Below are positions 7,522-17,600 of a DNA stretch of 64,000 nucleotides, piece by piece. This stretch comes from Pseudomonas sp. UBA4617 (GTDB lineage Bacteria; Pseudomonadota; Gammaproteobacteria; Pseudomonadales; Pseudomonadaceae): assembly GCF_002386445.1 (NCBI RefSeq), contig NZ_DGIR01000036.1, positions 1 through 64,000 on the forward strand, in the 5' to 3' direction. The notes below the pieces were generated by a model. The model was not told the origin of the DNA and searched no databases. It saw only the letters and a list, made by a program, of their open reading frames with translations. The position numbers were made by a program, and so were the translations under genes. The first letter of the stretch is position 1. Every line of letters starts with the position of its first letter.

Positions 7522-8259
7522 ATGCGGCCACTGCTTTGTGTGCTGGGATTACTGGCAATGATGCTGGCGACGCCTGCTCTGGGTGCTGACCGGCTGCGCC
7601 TGGTGGCGGACAACTGGCCGCCGTTCACCGACACCAATATGCCCGGCGGCGGCCTGGCGACCAGCATCGTCACTACCGCGCTGACTCGGGCCGGCTACAC
7701 CAGCGGGTTCGAGGAGGTGCCATGGGCGCGGGCGTTGCTCGGGGTCAGCGAAGGGCGCTACGACGTGCTGATCAACGCCTGGCACAACGACTCGCGCGAG
7801 CGTATCGGGCAGTTTTCCTCTGCCTACCTGACTAACCGCGTCCGGCTGCTGCAGCGCAAAGGCGAGGCGTTTCGCTACAGGCGTCAATCCGACTTGTATT
7901 CCTACAGCATCGCCGTGGTGCGTGGTTACGCCTATTCCCCGGCGTTCGATGGTGACAGCCGCCTGCACAAAGTGCCGGTGCGCAACTTTTCATCAGCGGT
8001 ACGCATGTTAGCCGCTGGGCGGGTGAACCTGGCGGTGGAAGACGAATACGTGGCCCGCTACAACCTGCAGCGCGAGCCGCAGGAAGTGCGTGATGGGGTG
8101 ATGCTGGTGGAGCCCCCGTTGGGCGAGAACACCCTGCATATCCTGGTCAGCCTGAAGCATCCCGAGCATGCGCAGATCGTCGAACGGTTCGAGCGGGCGA
8201 TTGCGGCGATGAAGGCCGATGGCAGCTATGCACGGCTGCTGCGTCAGCATGGCTTCTGA
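7522..8259 (+). CDS. Periplasmic substrate-binding protein, family 3 (amino-acid type)
   Basis: A 245-residue exported protein: signal peptide MRPLLCVLGLLAMMLATPALGA with cleavage after ALGA, then a bacterial extracellular solute-binding domain (SBP_bac_3). The start LRLVADNWPPFTD, the middle VPWARALLGVSEGRYDVL and the inter-lobe VRMLAAGRVNLAVED are typical of polar amino-acid binding proteins and of the sensor domains derived from them. No permease or ATPase gene is beside it, so it is an orphan; it may serve a transporter elsewhere, or a non-transport role. The ATG at 7522 has an aaaagga ribosome site; the earlier start at 7492 would spoil the signal peptide. Confidence 0.8.
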   Translation: MRPLLCVLGLLAMMLATPALGADRLRLVADNWPPFTDTNMPGGGLATSIVTTALTRAGYTSGFEEVPWARALLGVSEGRYDVLINAWHNDSRERIGQFSSAYLTNRVRLLQRKGEAFRYRRQSDLYSYSIAVVRGYAYSPAFDGDSRLHKVPVRNFSSAVRMLAAGRVNLAVEDEYVARYNLQREPQEVRDGVMLVEPPLGENTLHILVSLKHPEHAQIVERFERAIAAMKADGSYARLLRQHGF

Positions 8260-8278
8260 TAGCCCAGACACCCAGGAA

Positions 8279-10462
8279 TCAGCTTGGCGCACCTTCCTTG
8301 ATCAGGTGCGCGGCCAGGGTCCGCAAGGGGGCCAACTGTCGGCAGATCAACGCCAGCTGCGTTTGTACCAGACGCTGGTGCTCATCCAGGTCGTCCGGCA
8401 TCTGCTCCAGGGCATTGGCCAGCGCTTCTTCGGCATCACTGTGAATCGCCACCGGCGCGCGCGCGGCCAGGCCGTTGGCGATCTCGTCCAGGCTGCTGGC
8501 CAGGCTCTGCCCGGCACCTTCGATCAACTGTTCCTGCACTTGCGCAGGCAAGGCGGTATCGCGGTGCGCGCCCAGCCCGGAGAGGTAGCTGAGCAAGGTG
8601 TGTGACAGCACCAGGAAGCGGAAGCCGACGTCGGCCTCCTTGCGGAAATGCCCGGGCTCCATGAGCATGTTGGCCAAGGTGGTGGACAGTGCCGCGTCGG
8701 CGTTATGGGCATTACGCCGGGCCAGGCGGTAGGCCAGGTCGTCGCGCTTGCCGTGGGCATATTGTTGCATGATCTGCCGCAGGTACTGGCTGGCGCAGGT
8801 CAGGGTATTGGCCAGCACCTTGTTCAGGCGCCGCCCTTGCCAGTCGGGCAGGAACAGGAACACCGCGAGGATGGCGATCAGGCTGCCCACCAGGGTATCG
8901 AACAGGCGTGGCAGGAACAGGCCGTAGCCATCGCCGATCTGGTTGAAACAGAACAGCACCATCAGGGTGATGGCTGCCGTGGCCAGGGTATAGCGGGTGG
9001 TGCGATTGACGAAGAACACCACCCCTGCGACCACGGCGAACAACGACTGCACAACCGGGTTGGGGAACAGGTCGAATAACGCCCAGCCTACGGTAAGGCC
9101 GAACGCGGTGCCGACTATCCGCTGCCCCAGCTTGCGCCGGGTTGCACCGTAGTTGGGCTGGCATACGAACAGGGTGGTGAGGATGATCCAGTAACCTTGG
9201 GTCGGGTGGATCAGGTGCACCATGCCATAGCCGATCGACAATGCCAGCGGCAGGCGCAAGGCATGGCGGAACAGCAGTGAGGTTGGTGTCAGTTGGGTGC
9301 GCAAGCGGGTCCACACGTCCTTCAGCGAACGGGGTGAGCGATCGAGCAGGCTGCTGTCGCTGGCATCGGCCAGGCTGTCCGGGTTGCTGGCCGCACTCAG
9401 CAGGCGGTCCAGCGTCGCCAGGTTGGCAGCCAGTGCCCTCAGCGAGCGCAACAGGCCGCGCCACGCCGGGTTGCTCTGGATGCGCAGGTGTTCAAGCGAG
9501 GCGTTGAGGTCCTCGAGGGCTTCGGGGTAACCGCTGGCCAGCACGAACGGTTGGCGCAGGCGGATCGAACGGGCCAGTTCCTGGCAGGATGAGCCCTGTT
9601 TGCGCAACAGACGCTGGCAGCGGAACATCACGTCGCTGTGGAAGAATGTCTCGGTCAGTGCGTTGTAGGGGTAGTGCGAGGCACTGACCCGCTCATGGAT
9701 GTCCTGTGCCAGGAAATACAGCTTGAGGTACCGGCTGACCTTGGAGTTGGGCTGGCTGTTGCCGACCCGGTGCAGAATGATCTCCTTGGCTGCGTTGAGG
9801 GCCGCCACCACCTTGCCGTTCTGTCGGGCCAGCTCCAGACGTCGGGCTTCGACGTCGAGGGTGCGGATGGGCTCGAACAGGCTGGCCTTGAGCTTGAGGT
9901 AGCTGCCCAGCTCGAAGAACAGCCTGGCCAGGCTCTGCTGCACCGGCTGGTTTGAAAACAACGCTTGCCACAGCACTGACAGCAGCCCGTACCAGGCCGC
10001 ACCGGCCACCAGCAGCAGCGGTTCGTGCCAGAAGTCGGTGACTTGGCCGCCGCGCTGGTCTACGCCGATCATCGTGTATACCGAAGTGATCAAGGTTGCC
10101 GAAGCAATGGCGCCATAGCGCTCGCCCAGCGCCCCGAGCATGGTCAGGCTGAAGGCGGCGAGGGCCAGGGCAATGACGAAGATCCAGGGGTAGGGGAACA
10201 GCAATTCGACCGCCAGCGCGGCGATCGCGAAACACACCAGGGTAACGGCCAGGGCGCTGAGGCGGCCCTGCCAGCTGTCATCGGTTTCCGCCAGGGCGCT
10301 GGCGATGATGCCGAGAAACAGCGGAATCAGCAGGGCCATCTCGTTCTGGTACCAGCACAGGGCCAGGCTGCCGGTCAGGGCGATGGTCACCCGGATGCTG
10401 TAGCTGAACTTGTCTTGGCCCCACAGGCGACGCAGTGACTGACGGAACGAGCTCGATGACAT
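8279..10462 (-). CDS. FUSC/YccS-type inner membrane protein
   Basis: A 727-residue membrane protein of the YccS/YhfK (fusaric acid resistance-like, FUSC) family. It has a first set of hydrophobic helices (about residues 20-165), a long soluble region, then a second set (about 385-510, including a QGYWIILTTLFVCQPNYGAT segment typical of the FUSC repeat) and a cytoplasmic tail rich in helices. Such proteins are thought to export aromatic acids or act in envelope homeostasis; the substrate of this subgroup is unknown. I use the ATG at 10462 (MSSSSFRQSLRRLWG) rather than 10513. Its stop lies 20 bases from the stop of the convergent binding-protein gene. Confidence 0.82.
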   Translation of the reverse strand: MSSSSFRQSLRRLWGQDKFSYSIRVTIALTGSLALCWYQNEMALLIPLFLGIIASALAETDDSWQGRLSALAVTLVCFAIAALAVELLFPYPWIFVIALALAAFSLTMLGALGERYGAIASATLITSVYTMIGVDQRGGQVTDFWHEPLLLVAGAAWYGLLSVLWQALFSNQPVQQSLARLFFELGSYLKLKASLFEPIRTLDVEARRLELARQNGKVVAALNAAKEIILHRVGNSQPNSKVSRYLKLYFLAQDIHERVSASHYPYNALTETFFHSDVMFRCQRLLRKQGSSCQELARSIRLRQPFVLASGYPEALEDLNASLEHLRIQSNPAWRGLLRSLRALAANLATLDRLLSAASNPDSLADASDSSLLDRSPRSLKDVWTRLRTQLTPTSLLFRHALRLPLALSIGYGMVHLIHPTQGYWIILTTLFVCQPNYGATRRKLGQRIVGTAFGLTVGWALFDLFPNPVVQSLFAVVAGVVFFVNRTTRYTLATAAITLMVLFCFNQIGDGYGLFLPRLFDTLVGSLIAILAVFLFLPDWQGRRLNKVLANTLTCASQYLRQIMQQYAHGKRDDLAYRLARRNAHNADAALSTTLANMLMEPGHFRKEADVGFRFLVLSHTLLSYLSGLGAHRDTALPAQVQEQLIEGAGQSLASSLDEIANGLAARAPVAIHSDAEEALANALEQMPDDLDEHQRLVQTQLALICRQLAPLRTLAAHLIKEGAPS

Positions 10463-10545
10463 GATGGCCTGCTGGGCAGTGATCGATTGAATGCATGGCG
10501 GCACGGTCAGCAAGAAGCGTTCCGTGCTGCTGAATGGATTCTACT

Positions 10546-11727
10546 CTACACGAACTGCGCAGCGGCGTTGGCGGAGGCCCAGGCCCACTGGAAATTGAAA
10601 CCGCCCAGGTGGCCGGTCACATCCAGCACCTCACCGATGAAATACAAGCCGGGGCTCTTCAGCGACTCCATGGTCTTGGACGACACTTCGCGGGTATCCA
10701 CCCCACCCAGGGTCACTTCGGCGGTGCGGTAGCCCTCGGTGCCGGCCGGCACTACCTGCCAGTTCGCCAGCTTGTCGGCGATCTGCGCCAGTTCTGCCGG
10801 GGTGTACTGCTTCATGGGCCTGGACTCGAACCACTGCTCGGCCAGCAGGTTGGCCAGTTTGCGGGTGAATACCTCGCCGAGCACGGTCTTCAGTTCGGCG
10901 TTGGCGCGTTCGGCCTGCATCTGTTGCAGCCAGGCCAGCGCATCGCGGTCGGGCAGCAGGTTGATCTCGACCGTGTCACCGGCTTCCCAGAATGACGAGA
11001 TCTGCAGGATCGCCGGGCCGCTGAGGCCGCGGTGGGTGAACAGCAGGTTCTCACGGAAGCTGGTGCCGTTGCAGCTGGCGGTGCAATCCAGCGAGGTGCC
11101 GGACAGCTCGCTGCACAGTGCCTTGAGTTGGGGCTCGGTAATGGTGAATGGCACCAGGCCGGCGCGGGTCGGCAGCAGGGTGTGGCCGAACTGGCGCGCC
11201 ACCTGGTAGCCGAAGCCGGTGGCCCCGAGGGTCGGGATCGACAGGCCGCCGGTGGCGATCACCAGCGACTGGCAGGCGAACTGGCCGCCGCTGGTCTGCA
11301 GCAGGTAGCCGCCTTCGGTCTTCTCGATCTGTTCGATGCTGGTGTGCATGCGGATCTCGGCACCGGCCTCGTCGCATTCGGCCAGCAGCATGTCGAGGAT
11401 GTCGCTGGCCTTGTTGTCGCAGAACAGCTGGCCGAGCTTCTTCTCGTGGTAGGGCACGGCGTGCTTGCACACCAGCTCGATGAAGTCCCACTGGGTATAG
11501 CGGGCCAGGGCCGATTTGCAGAAGTGGGCGTTGTGCGAGAGGAAGTTGCCGGGTTCGGTGTACAGGTTGGTGAAGTTGCAGCGCCCGCCACCGGACATGA
11601 GGATCTTCTTGCCCGGTTTGTTGGCGTGGTCGAGCACCAGCACCCGGCGGCCGCGGCGGGCGCTGAGCTGGGCGCACATCAGGCCGGCGGCGCCGGCGCC
11701 GAGGATGATCACGTCGGTGGAGTGCAC
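10546..11727 (-). CDS. HI0933/BaiN-family flavoprotein (putative NAD(P)/FAD oxidoreductase)
   Basis: A 393-residue flavoprotein. The N-terminal FAD-binding motif is IILGAGAAGLMCA (about residues 7-19), followed at about 45 by the family hallmark MSGGGRCNFTN. The C-terminal part contains GGVDTREVSSKTMES and ends with GEVLDVTGHLGGFNFQWAW, which is the second FAD contact of the HI0933-like family. Members (YhiN, BaiN) are widespread; BaiN is linked to bile-acid reduction in gut anaerobes, but the function in Pseudomonas is not known. It lies upstream of the FUSC gene by 83 bases on the same strand. Confidence 0.85.
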   Translation of the reverse strand: MHSTDVIILGAGAAGLMCAQLSARRGRRVLVLDHANKPGKKILMSGGGRCNFTNLYTEPGNFLSHNAHFCKSALARYTQWDFIELVCKHAVPYHEKKLGQLFCDNKASDILDMLLAECDEAGAEIRMHTSIEQIEKTEGGYLLQTSGGQFACQSLVIATGGLSIPTLGATGFGYQVARQFGHTLLPTRAGLVPFTITEPQLKALCSELSGTSLDCTASCNGTSFRENLLFTHRGLSGPAILQISSFWEAGDTVEINLLPDRDALAWLQQMQAERANAELKTVLGEVFTRKLANLLAEQWFESRPMKQYTPAELAQIADKLANWQVVPAGTEGYRTAEVTLGGVDTREVSSKTMESLKSPGLYFIGEVLDVTGHLGGFNFQWAWASANAAAQFV

Positions 11728-11764
11728 GGTGTTACCTCTTCAGGATTGCTGGGGCTGCGCGGCC

Positions 11765-11812
11765 CCTGCGGGAGCGGCCTTGTGTCGTGAACGGGCCGCA
11801 ACGCGGCCCAAA
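11765..11812 (+). repeat. REP-type extragenic palindrome
   Basis: gggagcggccttgtgtcg is followed by ggccgcaacgcggccc, the same form as the repeat at the window start. It fills the gap between the flavoprotein gene and dbpA (both minus). Confidence 0.7.
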
Positions 11813-11820
11813 AATCAGCA

Positions 11821-13206
<1,386 letters not shown>

Positions 13207-13270
13207 GAGGCAGGCCTGCGGTGCGAAGCGAAAAATGCCGCATAGTCTACCAGCCTCGTGGCCATTCGCC

Positions 13271-14698
13271 CTACGACTCCATGTGTTGTTCCGGACGACG
13301 GGCACGCCTTCCGTCCGTCGGCGCCAGCTGCAGGAAGATCGCCGCCGCGAGCATGGCCATCACGCCGATGGTCACGAAGGTCAGCTGGAATGCGCCCAAG
13401 GTGGTTTCCACACCTTCGGCGCTGCCGGCAGCGGTGAAACCACCCAGCAGCGCACCGGCGCAGGCCACGCCCAGGCTCAAGGACAGCTGCGCCACCACCG
13501 ACAGCAGGCTGTTGCCGCTGCTGGCGCTGGCGTCGTCAAGGTCGATCAGGGTGACGGTGTTCATTGCCGTGAACTGCATGGAGTTGACTGCTCCGAGCAG
13601 GCCAAGCTGAAGCAGCAGCACGGCATAGGGCGTCTGCTCGTCGACCAGGCCGAGGCTGGCCAGCAGCACGCCCAGCAGCAATGTGTTTGCGGTGAGGATG
13701 ATGCGGTAGCCAAAGCGTTCGATCAGCGGCCGGGCGATGGACTTGGCGAGCATGGCCGCCGCGGCCAGCGGAATCATGCTCATGCCGGCCTGGGCCGGTG
13801 AGTAGCCCAGCGCCACCTGCAGCAGCAACGGCACCAGGAACGGCAGGGCGCCACTGCCCAGGCGGGCGAACAGGTTGCCGAGGATACCGATGGCAAAGGT
13901 GCGCACGCGGAACAGGCTGGGCGAGAACAGTGGCTCCGGGTCGCGCCCGGCGCGCAGCCAGTAGGCCGCCAGGCAGGCCATGCCGGCGAACAGCAGCAAC
14001 ATCACCCGCAGGTGTGGCAGGTGCAGCTCACCCAGGCCCTCCATGGCGATGGTGATCAGCACCATCGCCGCGCCAAACAGCAGGAACCCTGGGCCGTCGA
14101 AGGTGGTGCGTTCGGCGCCGCGCAGGTCGGGGATGAACTTCCATACGGCATAGCAGCCGACCAGGCCGACGGGCAGGTTGAGCAGGAAGATCCAGTGCCA
14201 GCTTAGAATTTCCACCAGCCAGCCGCCAACCGTCGGGCCCAACAGCGGGCCGAGCAGGCCGGGAATGGTGATGAAGCTCATGATGCGCACCAGCTCGGTG
14301 CGTGGGTAGGCGCGCAGTACCACCAGTCGCCCGACTGGCAGCATCAGCGCACCGCCCAGGCCTTGCACGACCCGGGCGAAGATCAGGAAGCCGAGGCTGT
14401 TGGCCGCGGCGCACAGCAGCGAGCCGAAGCTGAACAGCAGGATGGCGCTGAAGAAGATGCGCTTGGTGCCGAAGCGGTCGGCGATCCAGCCCGAGGCGGG
14501 GATCAACAAGGCCACCGTGAGCATGTAGGCGATGATCACGCCTTGCATGCGCAGCGGGTTTTCGGCCAGCGAGCGGGCCATGGCCGGCAATGCGGTGTTG
14601 AGGATGGTGCCATCCAGGGACTGCATGAAGAAGGCGATGGCCACCACCCAAGGGATCCAGCGGGCGGTGACGGGGTCCAGCGGGGTGCGTTCGGGCAT
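13271..14698 (-). CDS. DHA2-type MFS drug exporter (MdtD/EmrB-like)
   Basis: A 475-residue major facilitator with about 14 hydrophobic segments. N-terminal FFMQSLDGTILNTALPAMA is the DHA2/EmrB helix-1 motif, followed by ADRFGTKR (motif A, loop 2-3) and the motif-C-like IPGLLGPLLGPTVGGW. Length and sequence are closest to what is usually annotated MdtD. It should export drugs or metabolites using the proton gradient. There is no adjacent EmrA-type adaptor or regulator. The start at 14698 (MPERTPLD) has a gaggaag ribosome site on the minus strand; the longer frame to 14749 runs into a REP element. Confidence 0.82.
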   Translation of the reverse strand: MPERTPLDPVTARWIPWVVAIAFFMQSLDGTILNTALPAMARSLAENPLRMQGVIIAYMLTVALLIPASGWIADRFGTKRIFFSAILLFSFGSLLCAAANSLGFLIFARVVQGLGGALMLPVGRLVVLRAYPRTELVRIMSFITIPGLLGPLLGPTVGGWLVEILSWHWIFLLNLPVGLVGCYAVWKFIPDLRGAERTTFDGPGFLLFGAAMVLITIAMEGLGELHLPHLRVMLLLFAGMACLAAYWLRAGRDPEPLFSPSLFRVRTFAIGILGNLFARLGSGALPFLVPLLLQVALGYSPAQAGMSMIPLAAAAMLAKSIARPLIERFGYRIILTANTLLLGVLLASLGLVDEQTPYAVLLLQLGLLGAVNSMQFTAMNTVTLIDLDDASASSGNSLLSVVAQLSLSLGVACAGALLGGFTAAGSAEGVETTLGAFQLTFVTIGVMAMLAAAIFLQLAPTDGRRARRPEQHMES

Positions 14699-14715
14699 GA
14701 CTTCCTCGTTTGTCA

Positions 14716-14802
14716 GTGCCGGCCTTTTCGCGGCGCAAACCTCTACCACAGGGGGTGTGCGTTCCCTGTTGGAGGGGCTTTAGCCGCGAAAGGCCCGGCA
14801 AG
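14716..14802. repeat. Inverted pair of REP-like elements
   Basis: ccggccttttcgcggc (from 14718) and gccgcgaaaggcccgg (ending near 14800) are near-perfect inverted copies around a 50-base centre. The pair occupies the gap between the MFS gene and the TldE gene and could form a large stem on either transcript. Confidence 0.65.
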
Positions 14803-14807
14803 TCCAA

Positions 14808-16127
14808 TCACAATGTCAGGGTCAGGCGTTTGACCAGCGCCCCCGGCAAATGACTCGACCCGGTACTGCGCTGCCCATAGGTACTGGTCGATAGAATCAT
14901 CTCGCGCTCACGGGTCAGGTCTTCCAGCTGGTTACCCAGCAAGTTGTACAGGCTGTCATCGAAGCGCATGGTGCGCACCGGCTCCTGGATCTGCCCATTC
15001 TCCACCCAGAAGGTGGCGAAGCGGGTCAGCCCGGTCATTCGCGCTGCTGGCAGGTCGGAGTAGTTCAGGTACCACAGGTTGCTGATGTACAGCCCGGTGC
15101 CGAGCCGCTCAAGCACCGCTTCGCTGGGCAAACTACCTGGTGCAAGGCTGAGCGCACATGGCGATTCGTAGCTATCGGCACCATTGGCCAGCAACCCGAA
15201 TTCGGCGGCGCTGCGTGCGCTGACCAGCCGTTGCAGCGCCTTGCCTTGCTGGATCAGCGGCACATCCAGGCGCGGTGAGCCTTCATCGGAAAACGCCGGG
15301 CTCAGCGAGCCGCTGACCTGCTCGGTGAAATTCACCAGCGGGCTCAGCCGCGCATCGCCGTGGTAGAGGCGCTGCAAGGCGCTGTTGCCGGTGGCCAGGG
15401 CCTGCGCGGAAAACCCGCCCCAGCACAGCATGCCGGCAATCTCGTCCATCGCCGCCGGGGCCAGGTAGGCGCGATAGCTGCCAGGCTTCAGGGAAACTGC
15501 CGGGCGGCCGAGGAAACCTAGTTGTTCTCGTGCCTGGCGCAGGCGCGTGGTGAACTCGTCAGCGCGCCACGCCTGCCCCGCGTAGTTGGCCTTCACCGCC
15601 TCGCCATTTGCGTGAAACAGGCTCCAGTCGAAGTTGAAGCTGTTGGCCTGATGCCAGCCGAAGGCTCCGAACGAGCTGGCGAAGCCCCGGCACACGGGGC
15701 CGGCGGCGTAGATGCCGACCAAGTCCAGGTCGCCGGCTTCGTGCTCGAGCAGGGCCAGTACTTCATTCAGTTCGGGCAGCGGCTGTTGCTGCTGGCTGTG
15801 GCTACGCCAGGCGCTTTCGTCCAGACGCAGGTACGGATCGACGGCCAACAGCGGCAAGGTCTGGCGCAGTTGCTCAAGGGCAGTGTTCAGGCGCTGGCCA
15901 TCGAGTTGCGCGTCACCACTCAAGGTCACCTGTTGCTCTGCCTGACGGCCATCGCAGACAAGCCGCAGTTGCGCACTGGCCTGGCTCACTTCGCCGGCCT
16001 GGCGCACCTTGGCATGGTTGAAACGCACGAACTGCGACCGTTCGGCGCTGTAGCCAAGGGTGAAGTGTTCGCCCGCTTGCAAGGCGGCATGCAGGTTTCC
16101 GACCAGGGTTTCGAATGCGTGTTGCAT
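14808..16127 (-). CDS. TldE/PmbA-family protein
   Basis: A 439-residue member of the TldD/PmbA family, of the TldE type: it has the family's N-terminal domain (HFTLGYSAERSQFVRF, AQLRLVCDGRQ) and the C-terminal barrel ending ILSTSTYGQ and a basic tail, but no HExxxH zinc motif. In known pairs TldE is the non-catalytic partner of the TldD metalloprotease, a heterodimer that degrades unfolded peptides and matures microcin B17. Its ATG overlaps the stop of the upstream tldD-like gene in an ATGA junction, so the two are translated together. This pair is short and diverged compared with canonical TldD/TldE. Confidence 0.8.
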   Translation of the reverse strand: MQHAFETLVGNLHAALQAGEHFTLGYSAERSQFVRFNHAKVRQAGEVSQASAQLRLVCDGRQAEQQVTLSGDAQLDGQRLNTALEQLRQTLPLLAVDPYLRLDESAWRSHSQQQQPLPELNEVLALLEHEAGDLDLVGIYAAGPVCRGFASSFGAFGWHQANSFNFDWSLFHANGEAVKANYAGQAWRADEFTTRLRQAREQLGFLGRPAVSLKPGSYRAYLAPAAMDEIAGMLCWGGFSAQALATGNSALQRLYHGDARLSPLVNFTEQVSGSLSPAFSDEGSPRLDVPLIQQGKALQRLVSARSAAEFGLLANGADSYESPCALSLAPGSLPSEAVLERLGTGLYISNLWYLNYSDLPAARMTGLTRFATFWVENGQIQEPVRTMRFDDSLYNLLGNQLEDLTREREMILSTSTYGQRSTGSSHLPGALVKRLTLTL

Positions 16128-17569
16128 CAGGCGTCTCCTCCGAATACGTCGATCTGGCGGAACACGCAGGCCGGTGAAGCGTGACCAACCCGTACCACCT
16201 GGTTGGGTTCGCCCTTGCCGCAGTTGGGCGTACCCAGCACCTGGAAGGTGGTACGGTCACCGACTGCCGCCAGGTTGCGCCAGAAATGCGCGGAGATGCC
16301 GCGGTAGTTGGGGTTCTTGACGATGCCCTTGAGTTCGCCGTCTGCGATCAGCTGGCCCCATTCGCAGCCGAACTGGAACTTGTTGCGCGCGTCGTCGATG
16401 GACCAGGAACGGTTGGTGCGCATCAGGATGCCGTGCTCGATGCCCTCGATCAGCTCGTTCAGCGATTTGTCGCCCGGCTCGATGTTGAGGTTGGCCATGC
16501 GGTCGATCGGCGCACGGTTCCAGCCGCAGGCACGGCTGTTGGCCACGCCGTCCAGGCCGGAGCGGAACTGCGACAGCGCACCACCCAGCGGGCGCAGCAA
16601 CAAGCCGTCGCGGATCAGGAACTGTTTGCTGGCCAGGGTCCCGTCATCATCGAAGCTGTAGCTGGCCAGCTCTTCGTCGATGGTCGGGTCGAAGGTCACG
16701 TTCAGCAGGCTGGAGCCGTACTGCAGGTGGCCGAAATCGCTGGCTTTGACGAAGCTGGTGCCGGCGTAGTTACGTTCGTCACCCAGGATGCGATCCATCT
16801 CCAGCGGGTGGCCGATCGATTCGTGAATCTGCAGCATCATCTGGTCCGGCATCAACAGCAGGTCGCGCGGGCCGCTGGGAGTGTTCGGCGCCAGCAGCAG
16901 TTGCAGCGCCTCGTCCGCCACCCGGCGGGCGGCGCCGACCAGGCCGCAGCGCTCGATGATCTCGAAACCGCCCTGCTGGCCGAAGTTGTCACGGCCCAGG
17001 CTGCGGCTCTGGCTGTCCTGGCCGTCGCTGGCGGTCACCCCTAGGCCGGGGAACAGGAAGCGCTGGGCATGGCGCAGTTGTGCGCCGGCCGAATTCAGAT
17101 AGGTCTGTTCGACCAGGCTCATGCCCAGGCTGGCTTGCCAATCTACCAGGCGGCTGTCCTTGGGCACGCTGGCCGATTCTGCCGCGAGCAGGCCAAGGCA
17201 ATCGGCGAGGGAGGGCACAGGCTGGTCAAAGTTGGGCGAAATGTGGTCATGCCGGGCACTGGTCACTGCCTGCCCGCGCAGGTCCAACAAGCTGTGGCGG
17301 GCGATTTGCCGGGCCAGTGCCTCGGCTTGCTCCAGCGTACGTTGCAACCCGGCCTGGGACAGGTCTGCGGTGGCGGCATAGGCCTCTACGCCATTGACCC
17401 GCACGGTGAGCATGGCGCCTTCGTCCTGGCTGAACAGCGGCGGCTCTGCGACGTTGCGGCGTACCGACAGCGCCTGGTGCGACTGTTTCACATGGCGCAG
17501 GGAAAACAACTCGGCCGAACTGCGCAGCGCGGCGAAGCGCTGGCGCAGCAGGGCGCTGGAATCGAACAT
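16127..17569 (-). CDS. TldD-family zinc metalloprotease
   Basis: A 480-residue protein of the TldD type. The zinc-binding HExxxH motif is HESIGH at residues 249-254 (context LQIHESIGHPLEMDR), which supplies two ligands and the catalytic glutamate. C-terminal family segments GYCG-like are replaced by FGCEWGQL and NPNYRGIS. It should pair with the overlapping TldE-like product to form a heterodimeric peptidase. I start it at 17569 (MFDSSALLRQ); the frame extends to 17665 but would overlap the acyl-CoA dehydrogenase stop. A RiPP precursor or other obvious substrate is not seen nearby. Confidence 0.84.
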   Translation of the reverse strand: MFDSSALLRQRFAALRSSAELFSLRHVKQSHQALSVRRNVAEPPLFSQDEGAMLTVRVNGVEAYAATADLSQAGLQRTLEQAEALARQIARHSLLDLRGQAVTSARHDHISPNFDQPVPSLADCLGLLAAESASVPKDSRLVDWQASLGMSLVEQTYLNSAGAQLRHAQRFLFPGLGVTASDGQDSQSRSLGRDNFGQQGGFEIIERCGLVGAARRVADEALQLLLAPNTPSGPRDLLLMPDQMMLQIHESIGHPLEMDRILGDERNYAGTSFVKASDFGHLQYGSSLLNVTFDPTIDEELASYSFDDDGTLASKQFLIRDGLLLRPLGGALSQFRSGLDGVANSRACGWNRAPIDRMANLNIEPGDKSLNELIEGIEHGILMRTNRSWSIDDARNKFQFGCEWGQLIADGELKGIVKNPNYRGISAHFWRNLAAVGDRTTFQVLGTPNCGKGEPNQVVRVGHASPACVFRQIDVFGGDA

Positions 17570-17600
17570 GCGAAAGCCTCCGTATACACGGTGGCTCCCC

